Shown: in pieces, positions 1-11,136 of the stretch
Position numbering within the stretch: the stretch's first letter is position 1
Layout of the letters: each line of letters starts with the position of its first letter
Assembly: GCA_030248215.1 (NCBI GenBank)
Contig: JASANG010003737.1
Location: 62,001 to 126,000 of the forward strand
Source of the DNA: Enoplolaimus lenunculus
Lineage: Eukaryota; Nematoda; Enoplea; Enoplida; Thoracostomopsidae
Length of the DNA: 64,000 bases
Direction of reading: 5' to 3'
The notes under the pieces: generated by a model
Told to the model about the DNA's origin: nothing
Seen by the model: the letters and a program-made list of their open reading frames with translations, nothing else
Databases searched by the model: none
Made by a program: the position numbers and the translations under genes

Positions 1-282
1 TATTTTGTTTTATATGTTCAAAATATTGTATTTAATGTGTGGATTAACACGCTTAGGTTGTGGAAAATAGGACAGGTGCCACGGTTATTGAGCATCCACA
101 TCCAAACGTTTAAAACGGGGCCTCCTGTAACGTCTCATTCAGGAACGCAGCAGCTTATCAAATAATCGGAGCAACATATTATGTGGGTTTACATCATATG
201 GATAGCTAAAGAAACTACGCGAACGAAGCGAGCGAAAAGCCAAATAAGTGTGAATAACGAGAATGGCTAATCTGAATTGCAG

Positions 283-379
283 CCGAATTCGCAAAATTTA
301 TTTTGAATCGTATGGCTCGTCAGTTTTATCGAAGGGCCTTCAGGAGCCCGAGGCCTTCTTTGTGGGAGCAGGACGAGTG
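283..379 (+). CDS. Candidate plus-strand exon near the left edge
   Basis: Acceptor TCTGAATTGCAG and donor GAGTG|GTAACC enclose 97 nt. One frame reads RIRKIYFESYGSSVL then SKGLQEPEAFFVGAGRV and ends in phase 0. A second frame is also open, so the reading is uncertain. Its 3' phase would fit the candidate exon at 6242. Confidence 0.25.
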
Positions 380-2338
380 GTAACCGCGGCAATGTGGTGA
401 ACAGTCCTACTTTAGTCATGTTTGTTTTCCACATTTAGTTTTGGCACGAAACACAGTCTATTTTGAGTATGCTCATACAGAGTGGACTGCGGGCGAAGAT
501 TTTTTACCCGATCCACGCTTTACGGACGCAGATAAATTTGTACACCCACAGGTGTATACTCGCGTAAAAAATTATGCCCACACCCGCTGCGCTCAAAGAT
601 ATAGCAGTATTTTGAAGATCGCAGGTGATTTGCGCTTCAGTGAAGTTTCGTGCTTTAGAGCTTCAACGAATTTTACACATGAAAGTTTAACTAGAAACAA
701 CAAAATTTCAAACCCACCTATAGTAAAGTATCGACCCGCAACTGAACAAGAAGCAAATCCATTCATAAGCGTATGTTTTGTACCTTAAAAGCTTAAAGTT
801 CAACGCAGGTAAAACCTGTCAATTTATTACCTTGAAGACACACAATTTTTACCCGCCGGTATACCCGTGACTAGCATTATCTATACCCGACCCACGTTTA
901 CCCGAGTGTAAAGTCTCACTCCGGGTTCATAATCGCTGACTTCAGAGGTTTGCTAAATTCACTGAAGGTCTAAACGTTTCGCTGTATCTAATTCACCGAC
1001 TATCAATAGTATTATGTCCAGCCAGCCATGTGAACCGTGTATCATAAATTAAAATTTTTTAATCATTTTAAAATTTTGCAATATATTTCACAATTACTTT
1101 TTGACTGTTTTCATGGTTAGTTTATATTATGTCGCAGTAAATCACTTAAAATATAACCTATGAAGTCGGTCGATATATATTTGGTAACAGATGTACACTA
1201 TGATATTGACACATATTTATATTTTAGAAAATATACACCTATAGCTTCGTATTTCATGGCCTACGCATTGTATTGTCAAGCAATGTATGCTTTCTGCCCA
1301 TTGACGCCGTCACAGAGTCATTTGGAAGGGTTTGAATAACAATTTTTCACGGAAGTACATTTATTCGAAACCTAATCGGCGGATGCAAGTCGTAGTTTAC
1401 TTTTAAAAATGTTAATTTTCTAAATTTTAACGCTCAGGCCCCATTTAATCTATGGTGACCCCGGCCCATTTGAGGCCGAATGCCCTCGTTCTGTTTGGTC
1501 TATATCATGCGGCTTCTAAGTTTCAAATATTGAAAGTTTAACATATATATTAATTATTGTAGAACGTTTCGTTTAGAATTTCATAAAAAATTTGAATGGA
1601 AAAACCAGTGTCTCGCATCTCGATGGCTTCGCTCGCGAAATTGCTTTCAGTTGTAAAAGATACTGAGATTTCGGTTTTCTGGTCCTTGGAAGGAAATGCG
1701 TGAAACGTCCCTGATGGATTGAATATGTATATATACATAGATATATATATGTATGTATATATATGTATATATATAACTAAACGCATAGGAATGGTATAAG
1801 TTGTCTAAAGTTGCAAATAAATCACATGAAATATCCTCGTATTTTAAATTTTCGACACAAATATTAAATTTAACGCCCGTTAAAACGTTAAAGCAATATT
1901 TCTTTGTTGCATTGGCTGATTTTGTCGCGTCTTCACGTTTAAATATAACCCTGTTAATGGGGCGGGGAAGTCGGCTAATGGGGGGATACGGTTGCGAACG
2001 TCTGACAATTATGGCATGTTGGGGTAGTGTAGGTGGTATATGCGAGTAATATGAAGCGTTAGTTAAACTGTATATATCATTTTAGTAGATTTATTTATTA
2101 TATGTAAATTTAATATTTATGCCTTTAATGGTTAGATAACGGAGGTTACTTAGTTAAAATATTGCTGGTCGGTAGCTGTTGCAGTTGTTTTAGCACTGAG
2201 CAAGTTTAACGCAAGGGGTGTATACAAGGAGAGTGATAGAGGGGATATATATCGTTTCAGAAATCTCTGTATTGACAAGAAAAAGTCACTTTTAATAGGT
2301 ATCGGAATAAGCTGAATTCTAGCGATCATCAACGTTTC

Positions 2339-2473
2339 GGCCCATGTAAAGATTAGGGGCGGAGCGTTTTTCGGCCGTACTGCAATAGAATATGCTTAAC
2401 CTTTAAACTATTTTTTGCTTAGGCTTATGAATATGCTTCTACTACGGCTAAGGCCATGTTCTATACATTGGTC
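2339..2473. mobile_element. Family A MITE (ggcccatgta TIRs, TTAGGC-rich arms)
   Basis: Defining features of family A: TIR ggcccatgtaaagatcagggg, a second motif tctgtgggactac, and long arms made of aggcttaggctta on one side and its complement on the other, giving a hairpin. It is non-coding. This copy is about 135 bp and degraded. Confidence 0.7.
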
Positions 2474-2520
2474 TAAACATCACATTATACCTTCTCCATG
2501 TGAAATGATGGCTACATCCT

Positions 2521-2675
2521 AGGCCTGTAGCAAGTTCACCGTGTTAGGGAGGGTTAAACATTTTTCAGGAGGGACATACAAGCGTTTTCGTTCAGTAACA
2601 AGCAAGGTTGAAAATTTTCCAAGGGGCCTAGTTTTTTCCAGGGGGCTGCGTCCCCTGGACCTTTCGTGGCGATGG
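2521..2675. mobile_element. Family H element (ggcccgtagcca ends)
   Basis: Family H: ends ggcccgtagcca and ggctacgggcc, inner gcaaggttgaaaattttc and gggggctcagccccc. Short, non-coding, common. This copy is degraded. Confidence 0.55.
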
Positions 2676-3503
2676 ACTGTCTACATCTTTGTTTGAGAAC
2701 TGAAATTCGTTGAAATTTTTTTCTGTAATTTGGCTGAAATTGGAGTTTAAAATTCCTAGCGTTTAGTTCACCATTAAAAGTGTATTATAAATCCATTTAC
2801 AGCTCCATCTATTACTGAAAATCAGGTCAAGAAATGTCTGCTGACGGTGATTGCACGAAATATACAGTGAACAAAACCTCGCACCCGAAGCAAGCGACAA
2901 GATAATCATAATTTCAGTTTCGAAAAAGTTCAACTTAGTGAACTACTAGGGACCTTATTATTTTGGCACTTTTGTACTTAGTCCATGGAAAATTTTTCTT
3001 CTGCCGTATAGAAATATTTACCATTAATTGGATTATTTGAAGGGCTGCCGCCTCTCCTGTAATTGGGTGACTGTTGCGCCCCAAACCTTTCGCACTAAGC
3101 AATTCATTATTAGAACACCAAAATTTTTTACGAAGTAGTTTGACGCTTATTTGCGGGCCGGCGGCTGGGTGCGGTATCCCCATCCTGTTTAGAGTCTTTT
3201 AAAATTGTAGGAGATCAGGTGAGGGACAACAGCCCCCTTAATGCTATGTAAACGTGCCCCTGCATCACTACATATTCAGATGGTCTATTTCAGAACGTTC
3301 TTTGTATTGAATGACAACGGAAATGAACTGAAAAGTTTACCCCAACGTTTCAGCTACGAGGGGAAGTAAAAAATGTTACCTTTTTTAGAAAAACTTATGA
3401 TAGGCGCGTTATCGGCCCCGGCGACCCCTACGAATCCACCTTTGTTCGCTAGATGACAGGTGTAGATATGCTGTCAAACCTAGAAGTTCTTTTTATAAAA
3501 CGG

Positions 3504-3778
3504 AGCCCTATTCACATGTGCAAGTTTTTGCTTCGAGAACTTACAGCTGCAACATGCACTTGTAAGTTTTATCCGAAATGCCGTTCGAAGAACTTGCAGC
3601 TGCAAATAATTGATTAAAAATCATAGGTAGGAATTTAGTTCAAATGTGTGAACAACCATGCAGGTTCACTGAATTTATTTCAGACGCTTTCTCATTGGCT
3701 GATGAAAAAACGCATGTTCCGCGTGCAATTTACAGCTGCAGGTTCTCGCTGCAAAAACTTGCACTTGTGAATAGGGCT
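3504..3778. mobile_element. Family F MITE (agccctattcac TIRs)
   Basis: TIRs agccctattcacatgtgcaa and its near complement; internal cattggctgatgaaaaa. A spurious 132-codon minus frame crosses it. No target duplication is seen. Confidence 0.8.
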
Positions 3779-4014
3779 TAAAATTATTATTATTATTACA
3801 ACGAGAATTTGAATTTTTGAAAATTTTTGTAAATATGTTAAAGTTTAGATCTGTAGCGAATCCGGGTTTCCTGGTCGGAAAGAATACTTCTTGGAAAAAA
3901 ATTTCAAATCTCTTAAACACTATATTACCGTTAAAGTAAGCAAGATACATTGTTAGCTTCCGGTGAACAATTAGCATCCCGAAATATAGTACACAACAGT
4001 GTAAAGCCCTATTC

Positions 4015-4277
4015 ACAAGTGCAAGTTTTTGCTGCGAGATCTTGCAACTGCAAATTGCACGCAGAACTTGCATTTTTTATCAGCCAATGAGAAAGCGGCT
4101 GCAATAAATTCAGTGAACTTACATGGCTATTCACACATGTGAACTAAATTTCTCGCTATGATTTTTAATGAATTATTTGCAGCTGCAATTTTTTCGAATG
4201 GTGTTTGGACAAAACTTGCAAGCACAAGTTGCAACTGAAAGTTCTCGAAACAAAAACTTGCACGTGTGAATAGGGCT
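4015..4277. mobile_element. Family F MITE with TAA target duplication (PIF/Harbinger-like)
   Basis: Same TIRs as 3504-3778, here flanked by TAA on both sides (4012-4014 and 4278-4280). A 3-bp TWA-type duplication is typical of PIF/Harbinger elements. Confidence 0.85.
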
Positions 4278-4285
4278 TAAGGCTG

Positions 4286-4428
4286 GCATGATACTTTTGA
4301 TGACGTTCGGTGCCGTCCGTCACCGTACGTAACTGAGTAATGTCATACGTGAATTACTCACGTACAATAACGTATAGTGACGGACGGTGACGCACGGCGA
4401 CGGACGGCGCCAGACGACAAATTTAGTG
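4286..4428. mobile_element. Family G MITE (acggacgg hairpin)
   Basis: Ends ggcatgatac and tagtgcca with a GC-rich hairpin built of cgtccgtcaccgt and its complement. It creates chance reading frames on both strands. Confidence 0.7.
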
Positions 4429-4528
4429 CCACCGTTTTTGTGTGGAGCGCATTTAGATGCATTCTTTTAAGGTGGAGGGTATCTTTGACGCGACCCCCTT
4501 TATACGAAATTTTTCTCAATAATTGCTT

Positions 4529-4637
4529 CAGTGTTGAAGTAAAGCAAGCATTACACGAGTATAAATGGAAAGGAAAACGAAATGGAAGAAGGGACATGGA
4601 AATAATGGATCATTTCTCAAAATTTATGAACAAATAA
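4529..4637 (+). CDS. Candidate plus-strand terminal exon
   Basis: Acceptor AATTGCTTCAG, then VEVKQALHEYKWKGKR, NGRRDMEIMDHFSKFMNK and TAA at 4635-4637. It is basic and hydrophilic. It starts about 100 bp after a family G MITE. One base after its stop a second ATG frame begins. Confidence 0.25.
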
Positions 4638-4638
4638 G

Positions 4639-4884
4639 ATGAAAGCACGTGTAACAGGCTTTGGAATAAACCTTAACAGACGTCGAAAAAATTGTATTTT
4701 AAAGTTTTATGAGCCGATACCGTCCCGAAATGAAATTGCGGCCACGCCGCTAACTTTAAGCCGCCCCGGAAAAATCGGTTACTTACTTACTAACCTGTTA
4801 TCTATTGGTGCGGAAATTAAAGGCGACAAAGGTCAAGCTATTTATTTGAAGGTGTTAAAAAAGTTAAAAAATGATAAACTTTAA
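4639..4884 (+). CDS. Small open frame directly after the candidate exon 4529-4637
   Basis: 81 codons from ATG at 4639: MKARVTGFGINLNRRRKN at the start, KIGYLLTNLLSIGAEIKG in the middle, LKVLKKLKNDKL at the end, TAA at 4882. The stop of the upstream frame and this ATG share the string TAAGATG, which would place a splice-type AG immediately before the start. This is reminiscent of tightly packed tunicate operons resolved by trans-splicing. An 81-codon frame can occur by chance in AT-rich DNA. Confidence 0.2.
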   Translation: MKARVTGFGINLNRRRKNCILKFYEPIPSRNEIAATPLTLSRPGKIGYLLTNLLSIGAEIKGDKGQAIYLKVLKKLKNDKL

Positions 4885-5033
4885 TATTGTGTTTTATCGG
4901 AATATTGCTTTAGTTATAGCGAAAAGTTTCTTTGTATTTTTTGTTAGCACATTTCCGATAAGACATTTCAGTAATTTTTTTAATCAGCTGGTATTTCACG
5001 TAGAAATAGATTGATAAATTTGAATATAATTTT

Positions 5034-5214
5034 GGCCCATGTAAAGATCAGGGGCGGAATGTTTTTCTGTGGGACTACAATAGGATAAGCGTAAGGTTTA
5101 GACTAATTTTTTGGTTGGCTTAGGCTTAGGCTTAGCCCATTGGCGATAAGACATTTCAGTAATTTTCTTAATCAGCTTAAGCTTAAACTTACGTCCCTGT
5201 TCTTTACATTGGCC
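5034..5214. mobile_element. Family A MITE
   Basis: Both TIRs are recognisable, with gcttaggcttaggcttag in the left arm. A short phrase, gataagacatttcagtaa, is shared with DNA just upstream (about 4958), suggesting a local duplication. Confidence 0.75.
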
Positions 5215-5647
5215 ATAATTCTTATGACCACAATGTAGCCGGATAGTAAAAATAACTGTAACTTGATTAAAATGAAATCGAAAACGAATATTGAAGTATT
5301 AATAGTAAAAAATTGATTTGGTTTTTCGACCAGTACACGTCCGGGGTATGAAAATGTTTAGTTGGTTTACCAAAAAATTCGACAAAAAAATTGCCATATT
5401 TTACTTAAAATTATCAGGATTTTAAGTGATTCGTTGATTTTGACGCATATTGGAGAGTTGAAAATCTGAATGACTACTGATTACCGAAATTTACCAACGA
5501 TGAGCATTAAAAACAATTATATTTCGAACGGATAGTTCGTTAGATCCATGCTGACCAGTACTGATGTGAGCCAAAAGACATCAGTCTGGAAGTAAACAGG
5601 TCAGCCCGCGATGAGAACAGAACCCTGTTAGCTAATTTAGCTTAACA

Positions 5648-5870
5648 GTCCGTATTCTCAAATGTCTATAGCACTTATCCCGAGCTGGTGAACAGGATTT
5701 TAGCTGTCAAATAAGTCTACGGTAAAGTTTAAAATTCGGACCATTTGTACACAATTTGACTAGTCGTTATTTTACACACCCATTTTGAGTATCGCAATTT
5801 CGGCAGTTTGTTTAGTTTGACAACCTATCGCTAATTAGTGATAAATGGTATAAACGTTTGACTATACGCG
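5648..5870. mobile_element. Family I MITE (attctcaaatgtntatagca)
   Basis: Family I: ends gtattctcaaatgtctatag and its complement, inner motifs cctatcgctaattagtgata and atttcggcag. One end is clear here. Confidence 0.55.
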
Positions 5871-6241
5871 CCTTATAGTTGCAGGGTAAAAAAAGAACAA
5901 AATACTGAATATATTTCATAAAATAACGACGAAACTTTTCAATAGATGTTTTATTGTTATTTGTTACCATGACCGCAACAAATACAGTACCTTTTACAAC
6001 ACAACGGAACTTTGGACTAAGAAATTACGCAATATTATCAATCGCCATATGCTGGACTCACTAAACCAGTCCGTGAGACATCTGTGTGAGTATTCACAGG
6101 TTTGAGAACATCCGTCACCGTTACGTATTTTACAAAACATTTTTCGTTGTCCAAAAATTAATAAATTTCCTCTTGTCAACCGTAACAATTTTATCACACT
6201 TGTGTCTCGGTCGCAATTCAGTTCAATTTTGTTCATTGCAG

Positions 6242-6371
6242 CCAGATTTTGTTTCCACCCCCCCCCCTCCCTCGTGCAACCGTCAGTGTAGGTGTCGGCG
6301 TTTGCTTTTTGATGTTTATGAAACGATTGCTGCTCTCGTTGAACCCGTTGATTTCCGCGAGAAGACAAATA
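6242..6371 (+). CDS. Candidate plus-strand exon with CRCRR and RNY-biased codons
   Basis: Acceptor TTGTTCATTGCAG, then PDFVSTPPPPSCNRQCRC and RRLLFDVYETIAALVEPV, DFREKT, with a possible donor AAATA|GTATCT. The second half is strongly RNY-biased on the plus strand. The C10 run codes the prolines. A minus-strand frame of 124 codons covers the same DNA but with weaker codon character. The protein is not recognised. Confidence 0.25.
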
Positions 6372-6551
6372 GTATCTGTCAAAATTCGATTTTAGTCGTA
6401 CGACTGTGGCTATTTCTCATTGTTCTGTATGCGGGATTTTGCAGGACGCCTTTTCTGTACTCAGGACCGCCGTCCTTTTTTGTATTATTTACTGGCAATG
6501 TGTTTATATTTTAAGACTTTATATATATTTCGAGATATTGAAACAATATCT

Positions 6552-6809
6552 ACACTGTACAAAATCCAGTGAGTTGATTGTACGTCAGAATGAATTTAAT
6601 CCACTCACAAGCCTGAGCTATGAATCGAGTATTTTAGAACTCAGAATTGTAAATTGTTTGAACTCATTTTGAGTTTTTTGATCAACTCGTCCAAAATTAA
6701 ATGAGCTGAGAGTGAGTTAATGTTTACTGTTATTAAGTTTAGGAATAACCAGAAATGATTAAATTCGCTTTTTGAGCTGTTTAATCAATTCATTAGAATT
6801 TACAATGTA
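6552..6809. mobile_element. Family E MITE (gagttgatt/aactcag palindrome)
   Basis: Family E: ends cactgtaaattcaatgagtt and its complement, arms rich in gagttga and tcaactca. Non-coding, ~230-260 bp. This is the most diverged copy. Confidence 0.6.
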
Positions 6810-6897
6810 CTAATATTGAGGCTAATGTTTGTTTTTAAAATATATATCTACCAAAAAGTTTAAACAATTAGTTTTTTTGAGAAAATTATGCAATTTT

Positions 6898-7000
6898 TGG
6901 CCCACGTTACGTTTTAGGGCCGTCCCAGTGTCTGGCGGGTCTGTAAAAGAATAGGCTTACATTATAGGCCACACTTTCTGCTTAGGCTTGAGCGAACGCA
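6898..7000. mobile_element. Family B MITE, left part
   Basis: ggcccacgttacgttttagg and gtctggcgggtctgtaaaag followed by one short arm. The right end is not recognisable. Confidence 0.55.
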
Positions 7001-7438
7001 ATGATAATTTGCGATCTGTAGCATTCATACACATAATCGCATGCTTTATTACTGTAGTTTGTCTTAATTTTAACGCAAGCAGCTCATTTTTTGTTACATA
7101 GTTCGAGCAAAATTTTGCTCGAAAGCAAACCCGAACGCGAGTAGCGTTGAATTACGGCTTGGGCTACGACATATATATTTTAATAATATTTTCATCACAG
7201 TTCGCCGTAATTGTCAGGTTATTTGCTAACCTTCGAACAGGCCATGTTGATCTATAGTTGTAGTACGGTAGAAATGTATTTACTGTTAATAATATTCTAA
7301 AGCACGTTGTTTGTATAAAAGCTTCTACACTATAACATAGAATACTGCCAGCTTTAAAACGGCACAGGGACCATAATGATAACAATTTTCTAAAAGATTA
7401 GATCTATCAAAGGGTTTTTTCCTTTAGGTTATTCATCG

Positions 7439-7599
7439 GGTCCGTAGCCACATGTGGGCCAATGGGGGATTAGCGTCTGGAAGCATGTTAGCTATCCCTA
7501 GACAATTTTCAACCTTACTTGTAAAGTCGGCGAAAACCGTTGTATGCCCCTACTGAAAAATGTTGACCGTTGCTTTGCAAGGAGAGCTGGCTATGGGCC
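7439..7599. mobile_element. Family H element
   Basis: gtccgtagccac to gctggctatgggcc. The orientation of the inner motif is opposite to the 10505 copy. Confidence 0.6.
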
Positions 7600-8964
7600 G
7601 ACTCTTTCATTGAAGTACAAATGACCAGTGATCTTTAAAATACTGGTTTAACTTCAGGCGCTGGTAAAAGGTAGGTCGTGGGTAGATCTTTTTAGCGTGG
7701 GTAAACCCGAGGGTTGAAAATTCGTATTTGCCTAGGTAAAGCGCGAGTCGGGTACAAAATCCATACCCACATTTCACTCATGACCAAAGTATCAAAGTGT
7801 TTGTTCGTATAGGAAAGAAAGTTGCATTACAGAAATGGTATGGGTTTGTTTCAGGGGCGTAGGATAAAGAGAGGGATATAAAGGGAATACATATGTTTTG
7901 TTGTGAAACTTCTGAATGGACAAGCAAACACTTGTTATGCATGATCCACTTTGTCTTGCGCCCGCCTTGTGGAAATGAAAAATTTTCACTTCACCACTAT
8001 CCAAAGACAAAATTTAACAACAATCAAAATACAAAAATGTTTCTGAAATTTTAATTTCAATTTACTATTACTGTTTTAATTACTTATAAGTCGAACTTTA
8101 GATTCTTGTCAAATTACCATTAACTGTCAATAAGCCTAGCTCTCTTTGCTAGGGGGAATTAAAATTTTTTACGACGTTCATACAAGGGGTTTTAGATGAC
8201 TTACAAGCAAGGTTGTTAATTTTCTATCACAGGATGGCGACTAAAATTATTCTGCGGGGCTTGTTTAACCTCCGCTGCACCTCTGGATACTGGTCCGCTT
8301 GTAATATGGGTTACACATACAGTATAAATCCAAAAGGTAAAACATTTCTTTTATGTAACGTTTCACACGCCTGGGCGGCGCCTGGTTTACTTATGCATCA
8401 GTTCAGGATAATTTGAATTTTGTACAAAACTTGAATCGTATCAATCAAGGGCATATTTGAACCCATTGAACTCGTCTAAAAATCATAACAAAGCATTGGT
8501 TTAATGCTGGTTGATATGACCAGTCACAACTAAAATTTCAACCAGTTTTGCTGGCATGATGACGTTCCAGAGAACAGTTTGGTTTTTGTAGATTTTCCGT
8601 CACAGGCTCAAAGGTTGGCGTATGGTTAGGTTTTGGAAAAGAGTTATACTGATTAAGCTGAAACTTTTGCCTAAACCTGCACCTAAGACTATGTTAGTCT
8701 GAGCATCTCTGCCTAAAGCTAAGCCTTACTTTTAAATGTACGTGGAAGTCAGGAAGTCATAGGCGCCGGTAGGGGGGCACTTGCTCCCTCAGTATTGGCC
8801 AGAGCTCACAATATCAAACTGCGAATACCTTCCCCAACTCGCTATTTAACTCTTTCATTCATTGAGCATGCTATGTGCTGAAGACACTGTGAGTGGTGTT
8901 TAACAAATCAAACACATATGCGCAGCGCAAAATCTCCACAAAACGTGAGAGAACCCCTCAGTCT

Positions 8965-9040
8965 GGAGCGTCAAGCTCCTATAGCTCAGTGGTCATCGTA
9001 AAAGCCTCCCAACCGAGAGACTGGGAATCGAGTCTTATTT
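8965..9040 (+). other. tRNA-like pseudogene or SINE head
   Basis: A-box-like tagctcagtgg at 8982-8992 and B-box-like gggaatcgagtc at 9023-9034, with a gcctccca anticodon-region resemblance to tRNA-Gly. Stems do not pair well (no acceptor-stem match), so it is a decayed tRNA copy or the 5' head of a tRNA-derived SINE followed by an AT-rich body. Confidence 0.4.
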
Positions 9041-9811
9041 TGAAATGACATCTCATATGAAATTGAAAATATTCACGTGAGAAAGGGTTAATTCGTAAGT
9101 TTTACACTAACAGCAAAATGGATCGTGATCAAAATAACGGAAACCGAAAACGGATATTGAAGAACAAATGTTTCAATGATGTTTTATTTTTCTGCTAAAC
9201 AGAATTGAGGTGTCCAAGCAAATATAAAATACGAGATGAGCAAATGATGAAAATATTTAACGATTTCTTTCAGCAATCTGCTCCTAAAGGGTAATTAAGC
9301 TGATGAAACTCAAGCCGCTGTAGGTAAACCTCAGAGTCGTAGTGAAGGCAATTGTAACTTTCAGACCTACATCAGTTTGAAGTTTCAGGCTGATTAAACT
9401 TTATTTGATCAATCTAGCAACTACTGCATATGCGGAACGAACTGTTTCAAGGCTTCGAACGTTAAAAACTTATTTGAGCTGCCGGGCCGGAAAAACCTTC
9501 CTCATTCTCCTCTTTGGGGGCCCTCATCCCTAAAGGAACCCCATTCTAACCGGTTGAAACAAACACTACAAAAAGTTTTGAAATGCGTCTGGCTTCTCGC
9601 GATTTTGGAGTGAGGCGTCCCGTGCGCTGTTCCTCCCGGTTAGAGTATATGACAGCTGTGTAAGCTTTTACCTAAAACATGAGCTATTCAGCTACTTTGG
9701 CAGAAAATGTCAAAAAATTTACCACTGTGTCCGAAGTGTGATTCATTTTAAAGATGGATTCGCTTTCTAGGTTCACCATTTTGTAACTAACGTTTGGAAG
9801 AGTGTCCTTAC

Positions 9812-9929
9812 AAAAATTGAACACGACTATGAAATCACAGAACCAACACCAAGAAATTCTGGATCCATCGTACGTTGGGGTCACCACCATGGAGTCTGGG
9901 AGGAGCCCCCACTCTTGTCTGCTCCGGCA
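9812..9929 (-). CDS. Candidate minus-strand exon
   Basis: Acceptor TGGACCTCAACAG (ends 9930) and donor TTTTT|GTAAGG (9812/9811) bracket an open frame reading CRSRQEWGLLPDSMVVTP and TYDGSRISWCWFCDF. The frame stays open to a stop at 9684, so it could also be a terminal exon. It is GC-richer than its surroundings and not part of a repeat seen here. The protein is not recognised. Confidence 0.3.
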
Positions 9930-10504
9930 CTGTTGAGGTCCACAAAAACACAAAAGCGATTAAGCCAAATGCTGATAATGAGGCATTTATCCTGGTATCG
10001 TTGATACTTTACCATTGAATGACATAAACGATTTAATTTTGAGTAGCGATGAAAAACGAAACAAGCTTTCGCGTTAATGTAGAGTTAAAATGAACACTTC
10101 ATTTTACAGAAGCATCTTGTCTGTCACATTTTTTTCGCAAAACAATGTGATTTTGGCAAAATAACACTCTAGCGTTCGACCATTTTAGCTAACACTGTGC
10201 GTTAATATTAATTTGCTTTTGGTGCCGCTGGTGGAAGTGTACAGCTCAACAGGTTTTCTGTAGCTAAGATTGTTTTAAAAGTTTCCATAATCTCGAATCT
10301 CTTTCTGAAGGATATCTTTGTTATGATATATACATTCAGTGAATGTTATTCGTAACCTTGCCTGTAGCTACCGATAACGCTTTAATTGTGTCATGAAATA
10401 AATTAAAGATTTCGTTCTTAGTTATAGAACTAAAACGTTAAGTCGTCCCAACACTTTTAAGTACCAGGGAAGAATCCAATCTAGGAAGTGGTGAAGGTAT
10501 ATAC

Positions 10505-10671
10505 TGGCCGTAACCAGTTCACAATGCTTGGGGGGGGCTAAAAAATTTTCAGGAGGGGCATCCAAAGGTTTTCGTCGACTTACAAGCAAGGTTGAAAAAT
10601 TTCTAGGAGGGGCGGCAAAAAATTTTCAAGGGCCTGAGCCCCCTGCCCGCCCCCCCTCTTGGCTACCGGCC
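10505..10671. mobile_element. Family H element
   Basis: Contains ttacaagcaaggttgaaaaa and gagccccctgcccgcccccc. Confidence 0.7.
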
Positions 10672-11136
10672 TGCCTGGGTATGCAACTACCATGAAATTT
10701 TTGATGGGAGAAACCGCTACACATAATCGTTGCAAATCTAGCGGTCGAAGCGAGCGAGAAGTTACACGCATTTTTAATTTTCGGCATGAAATTCTTAGGC
10801 AAACACACGATTCTGACTACCCCTCACATCGGAGTCGCCTAACTGTTGTGCCTAAAACTGCTTAATTCGGCCGAGCCTTGAGTTGAACTGTGCAAGAAAT
10901 GCCAAAAACAAAACTAAAATTTACAGTCCAGGCATTTTATGGCTTTTCGCGCAGAAAAGTTGACGCTGAATAAGAAGTAGCGGAAGTCCAACTTACATCG
11001 ACAGTTCTCTGTAGCCACGAGATCGACGTAAATACGGTTGTGAACGAAACAGGCAAGTTTTGTTCTGAAAGGATATGCAAAAACTGACGCTGAACTTATT
11101 CTTCGGCTGGACTATTATGACGGTCTGCCTAAATGA

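Larger units (their letters stand above)
890..4000. other. Gene-poor stretch with scattered repeats
   Basis: AT-rich DNA with an AT microsatellite (1722-1776), a family A copy, a family H copy and a family F copy. Segments around 495-610 and 860-925 share acccgatccacgctttac-like motifs with 7670-7780 (complement), another dispersed repeat. No further coding signal is seen. Confidence 0.5.

Noticed and set aside
441-788. 115-codon plus-strand frame with fair codon bias
   Set aside because: Its centre shares a dispersed repeat with 7670-7780 and 860-925, the start codon is not ATG, and no family is recognised. It could still be part of the candidate left-edge gene, but I cannot support it.
3675-4073. 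132-codon minus-strand frame
   Set aside because: It spans two family F MITE copies and has no domain or coding-like codon bias.
8965-9040. Functional tRNA gene
   Set aside because: A and B boxes are present but the acceptor and anticodon stems do not pair, so it is listed only as tRNA-like.
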